NCBI RefSeq assembly: GCF_030209355.1
Contig: NZ_JARVSF010000008.1
Location: 372,001-436,000 of the forward strand
From: Pseudarthrobacter sp. fls2-241-R2A-127
Lineage (GTDB): Bacteria > Actinomycetota > Actinomycetes > Actinomycetales > Micrococcaceae
DNA: 64,000 bases
Direction: 5' to 3'
This document shows, one piece after another, positions 42,174 to 51,262 of this stretch (positions are counted from its first letter, which is position 1; each line of letters opens with the position of its first letter). The translations under genes were made by a program, and so were the position numbers. The notes under the pieces are model-generated. The model saw nothing but the letters and a program-made list of their open reading frames with translations. It made no database searches and was not told the DNA's origin.

Positions 42174-44249
42174 TCAGTTTTGGTCGATGGAAACCCAGGT
42201 GAAGCCCCCTGGCGCGACAGAGACGCGACCTGCGTGATCCGCGCCGTTCTGGTCTGCGGTCGGGGGCAGGGCGCGGCCGCTGGCATCGTAGGCCTGTTGG
42301 CTGAGGTGAAAGCCCTGTGGCACGTCAATCTTCCGGTCAACGCTTGTGCTGGCCGCGCTGATGAACAGCGTGCGCTCACCGGACAGGCCCGAAACGCTGA
42401 CGGAGGAAATCTGTGGCTGCACCAGCACCCCGTCGATGGCGACGTTGCTGCCGGCCGTGGCGAGAACGCTGTCTCGATGGGCTGGCAGGGCCTTGTCGAG
42501 GGAAAGCGGGGAGAGCTTTCCGGGGGCCGCCGTGATGCCCTGCTCCCCTGCCCCGCCGTTGGCGGTGGTGCCAAGTACGGTGTCCCCGGAGGTCCAGGAC
42601 GTTGTCCCGGCAGGGTTCGGGAGCTGGTTGACGATGGGGTAGATGTTCTGTGGCTGGTCGGCTGCCGGCACCGGAATCCGCAACGTACCGCCGGCGTTGA
42701 GGGCCACGTAGGCTCCCCCGGACCAGTTGGCCTCGCCGGTCCAGGCGGAGGCAGGTTTGACGACTTGGCCGCCGGTTACGGCCCCTGATTCGGCTTCAGC
42801 CACTTTGAGCCCGTCGGTCCCCACGGTGTGGTTGATGCCAAGGGCCTTGGCCTTGAGCTCCGGGTTGGCGTCCAGGGCCAGCCTGGAGAGCAGGGTGTGG
42901 ATGGTGGACTCCGCCCCGGAGTTGGGATTGACGCGGCCGTCGGTTTCGATGCCGTCAATAGCGGTTCCGGTGGCCGGGTTGTAAGCGGGTTTGCCGCTGC
43001 GGTTGGCCCCGAAGTACCAGCCGGCGGTCACGGCTGCGACGTCGAGCAGGCCGGGTGCGTGGGCGGCCCGGGCTGTTGCGACGAGTCCTTCGACCCGGGA
43101 GTCCACTCCGTAGGCGATCTGTGCTTCGCCGGGGACCGGGCTCCAAGCATTGTCCGGACCGCCGGCGGCAAGCAGTTGGGGCGTGAACTGGGCGGAGTCC
43201 CGCACGGCAGCGGTCAGCAGGTCGGGACGGTTGAGGACGGGTGAGGCGCCCGCGACGGCGGCAGCGGTCATCCCGCCCCAGGCGTGCCACAGGGTCCGTG
43301 ACTGGTTCCAGGGCAGGATTGCTCCGAAAGGCCATTGCCGCACGGAGCCGGATGACATGGCAGCCACGCCTTCGGTGAGCTCCCGGAGAGCCGTCGCGGC
43401 GACTCCGTCGTCCGTGGCAGCCTGGGTGTAGGCGGTGAGTCCCAGCACTGCTTCGGCTGAGGCGTCGGCTCCGCCCGTGATGAGCCAGGCCGGCACCTTG
43501 TCACCGTCCGCGATGTCATAGGTTCCGTACTTGGCCAGGGACTGCTTGTTCAAGGACGCCACAGCGAGGTCAAGCCTCGCCTTCAAGAACGCTGCGAACT
43601 GTGGATCGGCTACTTTGAACGCCGCGTAGCCCTCCCCCAGGGCCCAAACGGTCCTCGCGAGCCAGTACGACTCTGCCGAGTCGCTGGGATCGGGCAGTTC
43701 GGCAGGCTTCGCGCTCGGTGTCAGTGACCCGTCCGGCTGTTGCCAGAGGACGACGTTTCCGGCGTTCGGTCCGGAGGAGGTTTGCAGGTATGTCAGTTCG
43801 CGCAGCACCTCGAAGGCATGGTCCCGGCTGGTAGTGTCGCCGGTCTGCTGCCAGTGGCGAAGATAGACGACGGCGGTGCGGGCTATGTCGTCGGCGTTGA
43901 AGGCCCCCTGGGTCCAGTAGCCGGTGGCAGCGTCTTTGGTTCCGCCGCCGACCCGGGTGTAGCTGCCGTCGTCGTTCTTGTTGGCATAGGTCCACGGTGC
44001 CTGGGCGGTTGGGCGTTCGTCCAGCTGGTAAGTGGTGTGGCCGTCGACGGCGTGCAGCGGGACACTGTCCAGCAGGAAATTCAGGTGGGACAGGTTGGTC
44101 AGTGGTGCCTGCGTGCCGACGGTCGGGGGCGCGGACGGGGACGGTGGAGCCGCGCTTGCGGCTCCGGCCCCAGTCAGTAGGAGTGATACTGCTGCAAGAG
44201 ACGCAACAGGGGCGTATCTGGAACGTTGGCGGGTGCTGGCACGGGTCAT
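42174..44249 (-). CDS. Secreted protein of the mannan operon, unclassified (alpha-helical toroid plus beta-sandwich)
   Basis: A 691-residue exported protein with a Sec-type signal ending GAGAASAA. The body starts with a helical-repeat region (YWTQGAFNADDIARTAVVYLRHWQQTGD; SYWLARTVWALGEGYAAF; LWHAWGGMTAAAVAG) resembling an (alpha/alpha)6 glycosidase barrel. The C-terminal region is beta-rich with VAEAESGAVTGGQVV, which looks like a carbohydrate-binding module opening. I do not recognise an established CAZy family. Being the only secreted enzyme-like protein in this operon, it may attack the polymer outside the cell. Confidence 0.75.
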   Translation of the reverse strand: MTRASTRQRSRYAPVASLAAVSLLLTGAGAASAAPPSPSAPPTVGTQAPLTNLSHLNFLLDSVPLHAVDGHTTYQLDERPTAQAPWTYANKNDDGSYTRVGGGTKDAATGYWTQGAFNADDIARTAVVYLRHWQQTGDTTSRDHAFEVLRELTYLQTSSGPNAGNVVLWQQPDGSLTPSAKPAELPDPSDSAESYWLARTVWALGEGYAAFKVADPQFAAFLKARLDLAVASLNKQSLAKYGTYDIADGDKVPAWLITGGADASAEAVLGLTAYTQAATDDGVAATALRELTEGVAAMSSGSVRQWPFGAILPWNQSRTLWHAWGGMTAAAVAGASPVLNRPDLLTAAVRDSAQFTPQLLAAGGPDNAWSPVPGEAQIAYGVDSRVEGLVATARAAHAPGLLDVAAVTAGWYFGANRSGKPAYNPATGTAIDGIETDGRVNPNSGAESTIHTLLSRLALDANPELKAKALGINHTVGTDGLKVAEAESGAVTGGQVVKPASAWTGEANWSGGAYVALNAGGTLRIPVPAADQPQNIYPIVNQLPNPAGTTSWTSGDTVLGTTANGGAGEQGITAAPGKLSPLSLDKALPAHRDSVLATAGSNVAIDGVLVQPQISSVSVSGLSGERTLFISAASTSVDRKIDVPQGFHLSQQAYDASGRALPPTADQNGADHAGRVSVAPGGFTWVSIDQN

Positions 44250-44283
44250 CGTGGCTCCTGGAATCCGGGGAGGGGCTTGGTTT

Positions 44284-45366
44284 TCAGACGCGGTCGAGCC
44301 GCGCGACGCCGATCTTTGAGTCAGCCATGCCGTAGAACACGAACAATTGCTCGCCTATTTTTTCGATCGCCGTGGGAAAAACGACGTTGGGGACTATGCC
44401 GGACCTTTCATCGTCCGTTTCGGGGGCCAGCAGGGGCTCGTGGCTGCGCGCGATCACTGTCGAGGGGTCCTGCGCGTCCAGGATCATGGCGGCCGCAGCG
44501 TAGTTGACGTTCTGTTGGTGGTCGAAGGAAGACTTTTCAATGGTTCCGGTCACCCCGTGGTAGATCAGTAGCCACCCTTCGTCAATTCGGATCGGGGCGG
44601 GACCGCCGCCGATCTTGAGGTTCTCGAATGGGAACTCGCTCATGGCCACCAGTTTGTGGTGGCGCAGGTGGACGAGGTTGCGGATGTCCTTTTCGACGTC
44701 GGCGGCCGGCACGTAGGAGATCCAGATGCCGAGGCGGCCATCGGTGATCCCGGCAGGGAGGTGTTCGCCTTCACCCTCACGGATCCAGCCCAGGTCCCAC
44801 ATTGGGCGGTGCAAGAGTGCGTAGGACGGGATCCCGTCGGGGTCGTTGACCGGTTCCGGGAAGAACACAGCGTCTTTGTTGGCGAAGAGGTTCAGGTCCA
44901 TGGACAGGTCGGCCTGGTACTCGAAATGAACCGGTCCGAGCCGGTGCCAGGTGCGCAGGTCCTCGGACCAGGCGAGGGCAAGGCGGGGCCCCAGCGGCCC
45001 GTACGCGACGTAGGTCATCAGGTGTTTGCCGAGGGACGGAACCCAGGTGACGCGCGGGTCTTCAGTGCCGGCGTTATTTACGCCGCGTTCCCATCCTTCA
45101 TCAGGGGCCAGGACGACGCCTTCGCGCTCGACGCCGTCGGGAACGCCGTCATCGCCGATGAGCACCTTGGCCAGTCCCACGCGGGAGACGTTGCCTTTGG
45201 CGACGAGACGCGGCAACAGGTACAGCTCGCCGTCGGGTGTTCGGCCGCTGGCGGGGTTCAACACCCCCTCGGCTTCGAACTCGTTGCCTTCTTCGGGAGT
45301 CATGATGACCCCGGCGCGGGTGAGTTTGAATGGGACAGTGGGAAGTCGCGATGCTGTGGAAGTCAT
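44284..45366 (-). CDS. GH130 beta-mannoside phosphorylase
   Basis: A 360-residue five-bladed propeller with classical GH130 motifs: EGVLNPASGRTPDGELYLLPRLV, AGTEDPRVTWVPSLGKHLMTY (acid Asp103), FENLKIGGGPAPIRIDEGWLLIYHG and VVFPTAIEKIGEQLFVFYGMADSKIGVARL. It would phosphorolyse beta-mannosides to alpha-mannose 1-phosphate in the cytosol, saving one ATP. It lies six bases after the MalG-type permease gene and upstream of the secreted protein. Confidence 0.92.
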   Translation of the reverse strand: MTSTASRLPTVPFKLTRAGVIMTPEEGNEFEAEGVLNPASGRTPDGELYLLPRLVAKGNVSRVGLAKVLIGDDGVPDGVEREGVVLAPDEGWERGVNNAGTEDPRVTWVPSLGKHLMTYVAYGPLGPRLALAWSEDLRTWHRLGPVHFEYQADLSMDLNLFANKDAVFFPEPVNDPDGIPSYALLHRPMWDLGWIREGEGEHLPAGITDGRLGIWISYVPAADVEKDIRNLVHLRHHKLVAMSEFPFENLKIGGGPAPIRIDEGWLLIYHGVTGTIEKSSFDHQQNVNYAAAAMILDAQDPSTVIARSHEPLLAPETDDERSGIVPNVVFPTAIEKIGEQLFVFYGMADSKIGVARLDRV

Positions 45367-45372
45367 TGGTTG

Positions 45373-46281
45373 TTAGCCCTTTACGCTGGAGCCGATATTG
45401 GTCGAAATGAATTGGCGTTGGAAGAAGATGAACAGGGCGACGGCGGGTGCTGCCAGGACGCAGGCGCCGGCGAGAATTGCCCCGAAGGGATTGGCCGCCG
45501 TGGCGGCGATGTTGGAGATGTAGTTGGCCAGCGACACCGCGAGCGGCTGCATGGCGGCGTCCTTGGTGACCAGGAATGGCCAGAGGAACTCATTCCAAGG
45601 GCCGATGAAGGTCAGCAGGATCGCTGTGACAATGGCCGGGCGGACGAGGGGGATGGCGATCTGCCATAGGATCCTCAGTTCGCTGGCTCCGTCGATCCGG
45701 GCCGCTTCGAACAGGGTTGAGGGCAACTGCAGGAAGTATTGCCGGAAAACGAACACAGCGGTGGAGTTGATCGCGAACGGCAGGATCATTCCCAGGTAGT
45801 TGTCCGAGAGCCCGTAGTCGCGCACGATCATCACGTACAGCGGGATCAGCAGGAGCTGGAACGGGACCATCTGGACCAGCAGCAACATGCCGAAGACGAC
45901 GCCGCGGCCGCGGAACTGCATCTGGGCCAAGGCATATCCGACGAGGATCCCGAAGAGCACCGTGCCCAAGATGACGCCGCCGGTGAAGATACCGGAGTTG
46001 GCCAGGCCGGTGAGCAAGTTAATGGAGCCGTTGATGTTGGCGTAGTTTTCCGGCGTGAGGTTGGCCGGGTTGGGAAAAGCGCCGGCGACAGAGGTATCCG
46101 GGCTGGTTTGCAGCGAGCCGATAAACATGTAGTAGAAGGGAAACAGGAAGACGAACGCACCGAGGGCGAGCAGGATGAAGCTGCCGACGCCCAGATGGGC
46201 GCGTTTCCCGACGCTTGCCTCGTTTTGCTTGGCCTGGGCTGGCTCTCCGGCCGCGGTGCGCGGGACATTATCAAGTGCCAC
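45373..46281 (-). CDS. ABC sugar-transporter permease, MalG type (mannan operon)
   Basis: A 302-residue six-helix permease. It has the EAA loop FEAARIDGASELRILWQIAIP and C-terminus FISTNIGSSVKG. The GTG at 46281 is chosen because AGAGG lies six bases upstream; the in-frame TTG at 46305 has no SD. The SD itself lies inside the end of the MalF-type gene, and the GTG follows that stop by one base, indicating coupled translation. Confidence 0.9.
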   Translation of the reverse strand: MALDNVPRTAAGEPAQAKQNEASVGKRAHLGVGSFILLALGAFVFLFPFYYMFIGSLQTSPDTSVAGAFPNPANLTPENYANINGSINLLTGLANSGIFTGGVILGTVLFGILVGYALAQMQFRGRGVVFGMLLLVQMVPFQLLLIPLYVMIVRDYGLSDNYLGMILPFAINSTAVFVFRQYFLQLPSTLFEAARIDGASELRILWQIAIPLVRPAIVTAILLTFIGPWNEFLWPFLVTKDAAMQPLAVSLANYISNIAATAANPFGAILAGACVLAAPAVALFIFFQRQFISTNIGSSVKG

Positions 46282-46282
46282 G

Positions 46283-47242
46283 TTAATCCTCTTTTCCGCC
46301 GACAAGGCGCTTTTGGATCAGGGTGACCAGCAGGACGCCGATTACCAGAACGACGCCGAGTGCCGCAGCGACGTCCGGGTTGCCTTGCAGGATTCCCTTC
46401 TGGTACATGAGGAACACCGGCGAGGCGGAGGCTCCGTCGGGACCTCCCCCGCCTGTGAGCAGGTAGGGCTCGGTGAAGAGATTGGCACCGGTGATGGTGG
46501 CCAGAAGGGTCACCAGGACACTTGCCGACCGGACGCCGGGAACGGTGATATTCCAGAACTGGATCCACTTGTTGCCGCCGTCCACGGAGGCTGATTCGTA
46601 GAGTTCATCCGGGATGTTCTGCAGCGCAGCCAAGTAGAGCAGGATGAAGAAGCCCAGTTGTTTCCATGTCACGTACAACGCGACGGTGGGCATCGCCAGC
46701 CACGAGTTCACGAGCCAGGACGGGTTGGGTGCCAGCGGGCCGAGCAGGGAGTTAACCAGGCCGTTCTGCTGGAACAGGAACAACCAGACGCCGACCACGG
46801 CGACGCTGGCCGTCACGTAGGGAACGTAATAGCTGACGCGGAAGAATGTCCTAAGTTTCTGCACCCTGTTTAGTGCGTTGGCCAGGACTAGGGAGAGTCC
46901 GACCGTCAGGGGGACGTTAATGACCAGGAAGATCCCGATATTAATGAACGACCGCTGCACCTGCGGGTCGGACAGGACTGTCACGTAGTTATCCAAGCCT
47001 ACGAAGGGCCTGTCTACCTGCACGCCCGGGGCGGTGAAATAGAACTGGTGGAGTGAAATGTAGACGGCATATCCCAAGGGAAATGCCAGCACGCCAAGGA
47101 CATAGAGCACGTAAGGGGCGCTGAAGAGCAAGCCGAGGGGTTGGGCGCCGAGCAGTGCCGGGCGTTTCCGTTGACCCTTCGGGCCCTTCCCCTCCAGGTT
47201 CGAGACCTGGAGGGGAGCGCCTGTTGATCCTGGCCTGGTCAT
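46283..47242 (-). CDS. ABC sugar-transporter permease, MalF type (mannan operon)
   Basis: A 319-residue membrane protein. A charged N-terminal tail of about 30 residues is followed by six helices starting LGLLFSAPYVLYVLGVLAFPLGYAVYI. The EAA-type loop is YESASVDGGNKWIQFWNITVP, with Ser in place of the second Ala. It begins six bases after the binding-protein stop. Confidence 0.9.
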   Translation of the reverse strand: MTRPGSTGAPLQVSNLEGKGPKGQRKRPALLGAQPLGLLFSAPYVLYVLGVLAFPLGYAVYISLHQFYFTAPGVQVDRPFVGLDNYVTVLSDPQVQRSFINIGIFLVINVPLTVGLSLVLANALNRVQKLRTFFRVSYYVPYVTASVAVVGVWLFLFQQNGLVNSLLGPLAPNPSWLVNSWLAMPTVALYVTWKQLGFFILLYLAALQNIPDELYESASVDGGNKWIQFWNITVPGVRSASVLVTLLATITGANLFTEPYLLTGGGGPDGASASPVFLMYQKGILQGNPDVAAALGVVLVIGVLLVTLIQKRLVGGKED

Positions 47243-47248
47243 GGCAGC

Positions 47249-48556
47249 CTACTTTTGCCCGGCCAGTTGGTCGATCTTGTCCGAGGCGCCCTTGAAGGCG
47301 TCATCTATGCTCTGGTTGCCGAAAATCACGGACTTGGACCAGGCGTCCCGGAAGGTCTGCCAGATCTGGACTGAGTTGGAAACGTTGGGAACTTCCACGG
47401 TCCGGGACGCTTGGTCGGCGAACTGGGTATAGGCGGGGTTCTTTGCGAAGTAATCCGAGTAGGTTGTGGTCAGGTTCTTGCGCATCGGCATCTGGCCCGT
47501 CTCGGTCAGCAACTTGCCGTCCTCGTCCTGGCTGGTGGCGAACTTCATCACATCCCACGCTGTGCCTTGGTTTTTGCAGGCAGAGTACATGGCGACGTTC
47601 TTGGCGTCGGAGGATGTATAGGACTTGTCCTGCTTCTGCGGACCGGGCACCGGCACGGCACCCCAGTTCACCTTGTCCTTGTAGGCTGCGATCGCCCACG
47701 GGCCAGCCAGCGCCATCGCGGATTTGCCTTCCGCGAAGGAATCGCCCTGGTAAGCCTCAGCCGAGGCAAGCTTTTCCTTGTACAGCGTCTGGAACATAGT
47801 GGCGACCTGCTTGCCCTGGTCGTCGTTGAAGGTGGACTTGCCGTCCTTCACCAGCTGCGATCCCTGGCTTGATGCGGCATAGAAGGGATAGAAGTCAAAC
47901 CACGGCTGGTAGAAATCGCTCGAGGGGGAAGGCCAGATCGCCGTTTGGACCGCACCGGATTTGACCAGGCTGCGAGCTGTGTCCAGGACCTCAGACTGGG
48001 TGGAGAGCTTCGGGTTCTCCGAATCCAGGCCGGCCTTTTTGAACAGGTCCTTGTTGTAGAACAGGACCACCGGGTTGGACTTCCATGGCAGCTGGTAGGT
48101 CTTTCCGTCTGAGGACTTGTACTGATCCGCCAGGTCGCCGGTGCGGTCCTTGATGTACTGTGCACCGTCCGGAAAGGAATCCAGCGGGACCAACCCGCCC
48201 TGCTTCTGGAACTGAGGCACTGCGGCCGGGGACGTGTTGAACACCAGGCATGGTGCGTTGCCGGCGGTGATCGCGGCGCCGATAACTTCCTCGCTGCTCT
48301 TCCCGGCAGGGATTTCCTGCCCGTCGATCTGTTCGTCGGGGTGGGCGGAGTTCCAGGCGGCGACCATGTCCTTGCCCCACTTCACCTCTGCGGCGTTGTT
48401 CGAGTACCAGATCTTAATTGGGCCCTTGGCCGTTGTCGCGGAACCTGCGCCTCCGGTGCCGGTGGCTCCCCCTCCGCCACATGCGGCGAGGGTAGTGCCG
48501 AGCACGGCCATGGCGGCTATCGACAGAATCCGGGCATGGTTTTTTCCACGCTTCAT
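47249..48556 (-). CDS. ABC transporter sugar-binding lipoprotein (mannan operon)
   Basis: A 435-residue family-1 solute-binding protein with lipobox LAAC (Cys26), followed by a Gly-rich linker. Key segments are IKIWYSNNAAEVKWGKDMVAAWNSAHPDEQIDGQEIP, LPWKSNPVVLFYNKDLFKKAGL and FAEGKSAMALAGPWAIAAYKD. AGGAG precedes the ATG. It follows the LacI gene by 77 bp and heads the structural genes. The ligand is presumably manno-oligosaccharide. Confidence 0.92.
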   Translation of the reverse strand: MKRGKNHARILSIAAMAVLGTTLAACGGGGATGTGGAGSATTAKGPIKIWYSNNAAEVKWGKDMVAAWNSAHPDEQIDGQEIPAGKSSEEVIGAAITAGNAPCLVFNTSPAAVPQFQKQGGLVPLDSFPDGAQYIKDRTGDLADQYKSSDGKTYQLPWKSNPVVLFYNKDLFKKAGLDSENPKLSTQSEVLDTARSLVKSGAVQTAIWPSPSSDFYQPWFDFYPFYAASSQGSQLVKDGKSTFNDDQGKQVATMFQTLYKEKLASAEAYQGDSFAEGKSAMALAGPWAIAAYKDKVNWGAVPVPGPQKQDKSYTSSDAKNVAMYSACKNQGTAWDVMKFATSQDEDGKLLTETGQMPMRKNLTTTYSDYFAKNPAYTQFADQASRTVEVPNVSNSVQIWQTFRDAWSKSVIFGNQSIDDAFKGASDKIDQLAGQK

Positions 48557-48633
48557 TGCGTCTCCTAATACTTGGTTTTAATGAACGAGATTGTGTATGT
48601 GGTGCGAAGTGATTTGCTGCCTCACAGGTGGGA

Positions 48634-49653
48634 TCAGCGGTCGGGTGCCGGCCCGGTCGAACCCCGAATGATCAGTTCCGGCGGAGGCAGGCGGACGTCC
48701 TGCCCGTCATGGCTGCCGTCAAACAGGGCAAGCATGGCGTGTGCCGCCTCGTGGCCCCAACGCAGCGGATCGGCAGAAATTGTGGTCAGCGGAGGGTTCA
48801 GATACCGAACGAACTCGGCATCGTCATAACCGGTGATCGAGAGGTCATCCGGGACGCAGTAACCCCGAGCCTGCGCCACGGACTGGCCTGCCGTAGCCAT
48901 AAGGTCGTTCGCATAGACGATCGCCGTCGGCCGGTCGTCCATTGCGAGGAGACGTTCGGTGCTGTCGGCGCCGCCTGGGGCCGTGAAGTCAGACTCAATG
49001 AAGAGGTCGCTCTTGAGGCCGGCTGCCTGGAGTGCGTCCTTCCATGCGTCGTATCGGCCCCTTCCGTGCACGTAGCGTAAGGGTCCACCGACATGGGCAA
49101 TGCGGGTATGCCCGAGGGCTACGAGGTGTTCAACCGCCTTTGTGAATCCTTCCGTGCCGTTCATGCTGACGGCCGGGAAGGGAGATTCGATGTCCGGCCG
49201 GTTGAGGGTCACGGCTTTGAGTTTGAGTTCCTCCAACAGCCCAATCCTCGGGTCATCGAGGAGCAGGTCCGTGAGGATGAACCCATCCACCCTGCCCGCA
49301 GAGAGCTTCCGGTAACTCTTTCGTTCCGCTGTCTCATCCGCGGCGACCGTGAGCACGAGAGTGTACTCGTGCTCCGCCAGGACGGTTTCGATCCCGGCGA
49401 TGAATCCTGCGAAAAACGGATCAGTACCCAACAGCTTCGGGTCTCGTGCCAGTATCAGGCCGATAGCGTAGGCGCGTGCGGACGCGAGCCCCTTGGCTCG
49501 GAGGCTGGGGGTCCATCCGAGAGCCTTCGCTGCAGCGAGGATCCGCTTCCGCGTTTCCTCGCCGACGCCCGGCTGACCGTTCAGGGCAAGCGAAACAGCG
49601 CCCTTGCTGACGCCTGCCGCGCTGGCGACGTCGCTGATCGTGGCACCCGCCAA
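48634..49653 (-). CDS. LacI-family regulator of the mannan operon
   Basis: A 339-residue repressor. The helix-turn-helix is ATISDVASAAGVSKGAVSLALNG with hinge LGWTPSLRAKGLASAR; the effector domain includes GFILTDLLLDDPRIG, HTRIAHVGGP and DLSITGYDDAEFVRYLNPPLTTIS. The TTG at 49653 is chosen because AGGAGG sits eight bases upstream; the in-frame GTG at 49662 overlaps that SD and cannot be used. Two operators lie in its own promoter, so it should repress itself and the genes behind it. Confidence 0.9.
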   Translation of the reverse strand: MAGATISDVASAAGVSKGAVSLALNGQPGVGEETRKRILAAAKALGWTPSLRAKGLASARAYAIGLILARDPKLLGTDPFFAGFIAGIETVLAEHEYTLVLTVAADETAERKSYRKLSAGRVDGFILTDLLLDDPRIGLLEELKLKAVTLNRPDIESPFPAVSMNGTEGFTKAVEHLVALGHTRIAHVGGPLRYVHGRGRYDAWKDALQAAGLKSDLFIESDFTAPGGADSTERLLAMDDRPTAIVYANDLMATAGQSVAQARGYCVPDDLSITGYDDAEFVRYLNPPLTTISADPLRWGHEAAHAMLALFDGSHDGQDVRLPPPELIIRGSTGPAPDR

Positions 49654-49679
49654 GCCCAACACCTCCTATGATCTGGGTC

Positions 49680-49719
49680 ACTAAACCGGTTCAGTAAAGT
49701 AAGACTAAACCGGTTTAGT
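49680..49719. promoter_or_regulatory. Twin LacI operators of the mannan operon
   Basis: A perfect 16-bp palindrome ACTAAACCGGTTTAGT (49704-49719) and a one-mismatch copy ACTAAACCGGTTCAGT (49680-49695), with centres 24 bp apart. The first lies between the -35 and -10 boxes and the second lies just past the expected transcription start, an arrangement giving tight repression. Confidence 0.88.
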
Positions 49720-49730
49720 AATTCGGTCAA
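49702..49730 (-). promoter_or_regulatory. Promoter of the mannan operon
   Basis: On the minus strand, a -35 TTGACC (49725-49730), a 17-bp spacer and a -10 TAGTCT (49702-49707). It overlaps the perfect operator and precedes the LacI gene, which is the first gene of an eight-gene operon reaching to 38421. Confidence 0.7.
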
Positions 49731-50227
49731 GGATTTTCTGCAAAACTTCCTGCACACGGAGCGCTGCCTCGGAGGGCGGTTCCCTTGAACGTAGGTATCC
49801 CATCCGCGTTACAGGGAATCAGTTAGTTCTCGGGAAGTTCGGAGCAAAGGGCCATAGGATTCCCGCATGCCATACGCGACGCTGGTCATCCGCGGCGGTC
49901 AAGCAAAATTCAAAGAGGAGATTCGCACACGTCCGATGAAGCGCCGGCGCGGGACAGAGCTGGCCCGGCAGGAGCCAGTTCCAGAACCTAAATGGTGTAC
50001 AAGGCCGAACCCGTCAGAACCGGATACCCAGCGATGGGGCATCGCCGAGCGCCATTCCCTCGGTACAAGCCACGACGGCGCCGCAGCCGAGCCACCCACG
50101 CAGTTGCTCGTAGGGAAGTCCATGCCCCGCAGTTCCGAACAATCAGCCAGCCAGCCGACTCGGACGACGGGCCTACCCGGCAAATACTGGTACCCGTTGT
50201 AGCCAGTGGAAGAACTAAGGCGAAGTT
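49731..50227. other. Intergenic region without a supported gene
   Basis: About 500 bp between the mannan-operon promoter and the secreted GH25-like gene. An open frame at 49867-50202 has an Arg/Pro/Ser-rich, low-complexity translation, no SD and no recognisable motif, so I do not call it. The last 20 bases hold the SD AAGGCGAAG of the next gene. Confidence 0.6.
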
Positions 50228-51196
50228 TTGAGAAACGCAATAATTTTTGTCGGTTCGTGCCTTTTGGCCGTTGGTTGCCTGTTGTTGGGGTGGCAGGTCG
50301 GGCCGGCGCGGGCAGACAACTCCCCCGGGGCTCTTCCACCGGTCGCCGCTGCCTCCGGGATAGACATCTCCTGGCCGCAGTGCGGCGCGGAAATGCCGGA
50401 ACTTCCGGGCTTCGCTGTCGTGGGGGTGAACGGCGGCCTTCCGGACACGACCAACCCCTGTTTAGCCGCACAGCTGGCTTGGGCCACGGGCACCCCCGGA
50501 GGCCCGGCCGGCAACCACGTTCCGGTGTACGTAAATACCGCAAATCCGGGCGCCGGCGGATCTTGGTGGCCCACGTCAAACGTCTACAACGGGAACCAGA
50601 TCAACAATCCGTATGGGGTGTGCGCCGGAACCGCTACTGCGGCCTGCGCGTACGTCTACGGCTATGGGCTGGCCTTTGAGGACGTCATTCATCGTGGTGT
50701 CCCGGACCCGGCGCACCGTTTGTGGTGGCTGGATGTAGAAACCTTGAACAGCTGGTCGTCAGACTCCGGGGCGAACGCGGCCGTTCTGGAGGGAATGACG
50801 GCCTACTTGGAGGGCATCGGCGCACAGGTTGGAATCTACTCCACCGGTTACCAGTTCGGCGAAATCGCTGGCGTCATTGATGTCGGCAGCAACCTGAACA
50901 AACTCGATGACTGGATCGCTGGTGCAGACTCCCCTGCGTCCGCGGAGGCTAACTGCGGGGCTGATCCGCTCACACCCGGTGGGACCGTGACGCAGACCCA
51001 GTTCACCACCGCATCCTTTGACTACAACCTCGCCTGCCCAAGCCATACGGCCCTGCAACCCGACGCCCGCACCGGCACCGGCCAGGGGGAGGGTCCCGGA
51101 ACTGCAGGCCGTGACGAGCGAAATTCCCTTGACTTGGGCGGACTGCTTACCTTCCCCGAGGGGGTGCCGTGGGCACGCAGCCCGTCGGGTCAGTGA
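50228..51196 (+). CDS. Secreted GH25-like / TIM-barrel glycoside-hydrolase-like protein
   Basis: A 322-residue protein with a signal peptide (IIFVGSCLLAVGCLLLGWQ). The mature part begins SGIDISWPQCG and continues with FAVVGVNGGLPDTTNPCLAAQLAWA, HVPVYVNTANPG, LWWLDVETLNSWS and QVGIYSTGYQF. The early Asp and the later DVE pair are placed as in GH25 lysozymes and DUF1906-type glycoside-hydrolase-like domains. Several Cys pairs suggest disulphides. The start is TTG at 50228 with AAGGCGAAG upstream. The last 50 residues are low-complexity. Cell-wall hydrolysis is plausible but unproven. Confidence 0.72.
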   Translation: MRNAIIFVGSCLLAVGCLLLGWQVGPARADNSPGALPPVAAASGIDISWPQCGAEMPELPGFAVVGVNGGLPDTTNPCLAAQLAWATGTPGGPAGNHVPVYVNTANPGAGGSWWPTSNVYNGNQINNPYGVCAGTATAACAYVYGYGLAFEDVIHRGVPDPAHRLWWLDVETLNSWSSDSGANAAVLEGMTAYLEGIGAQVGIYSTGYQFGEIAGVIDVGSNLNKLDDWIAGADSPASAEANCGADPLTPGGTVTQTQFTTASFDYNLACPSHTALQPDARTGTGQGEGPGTAGRDERNSLDLGGLLTFPEGVPWARSPSGQ

Positions 51197-51262
51197 GAAT
51201 AGCCGCGCGATGGTGGGCGGGACTCCTGGTGCAGGACGCAGGAAACGTTCCGGGCCAGTGAA

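Noticed and set aside
49867-50202. 111-codon open frame upstream of the GH25-like gene
   Set aside because: No SD, low-complexity translation and no recognisable motif.
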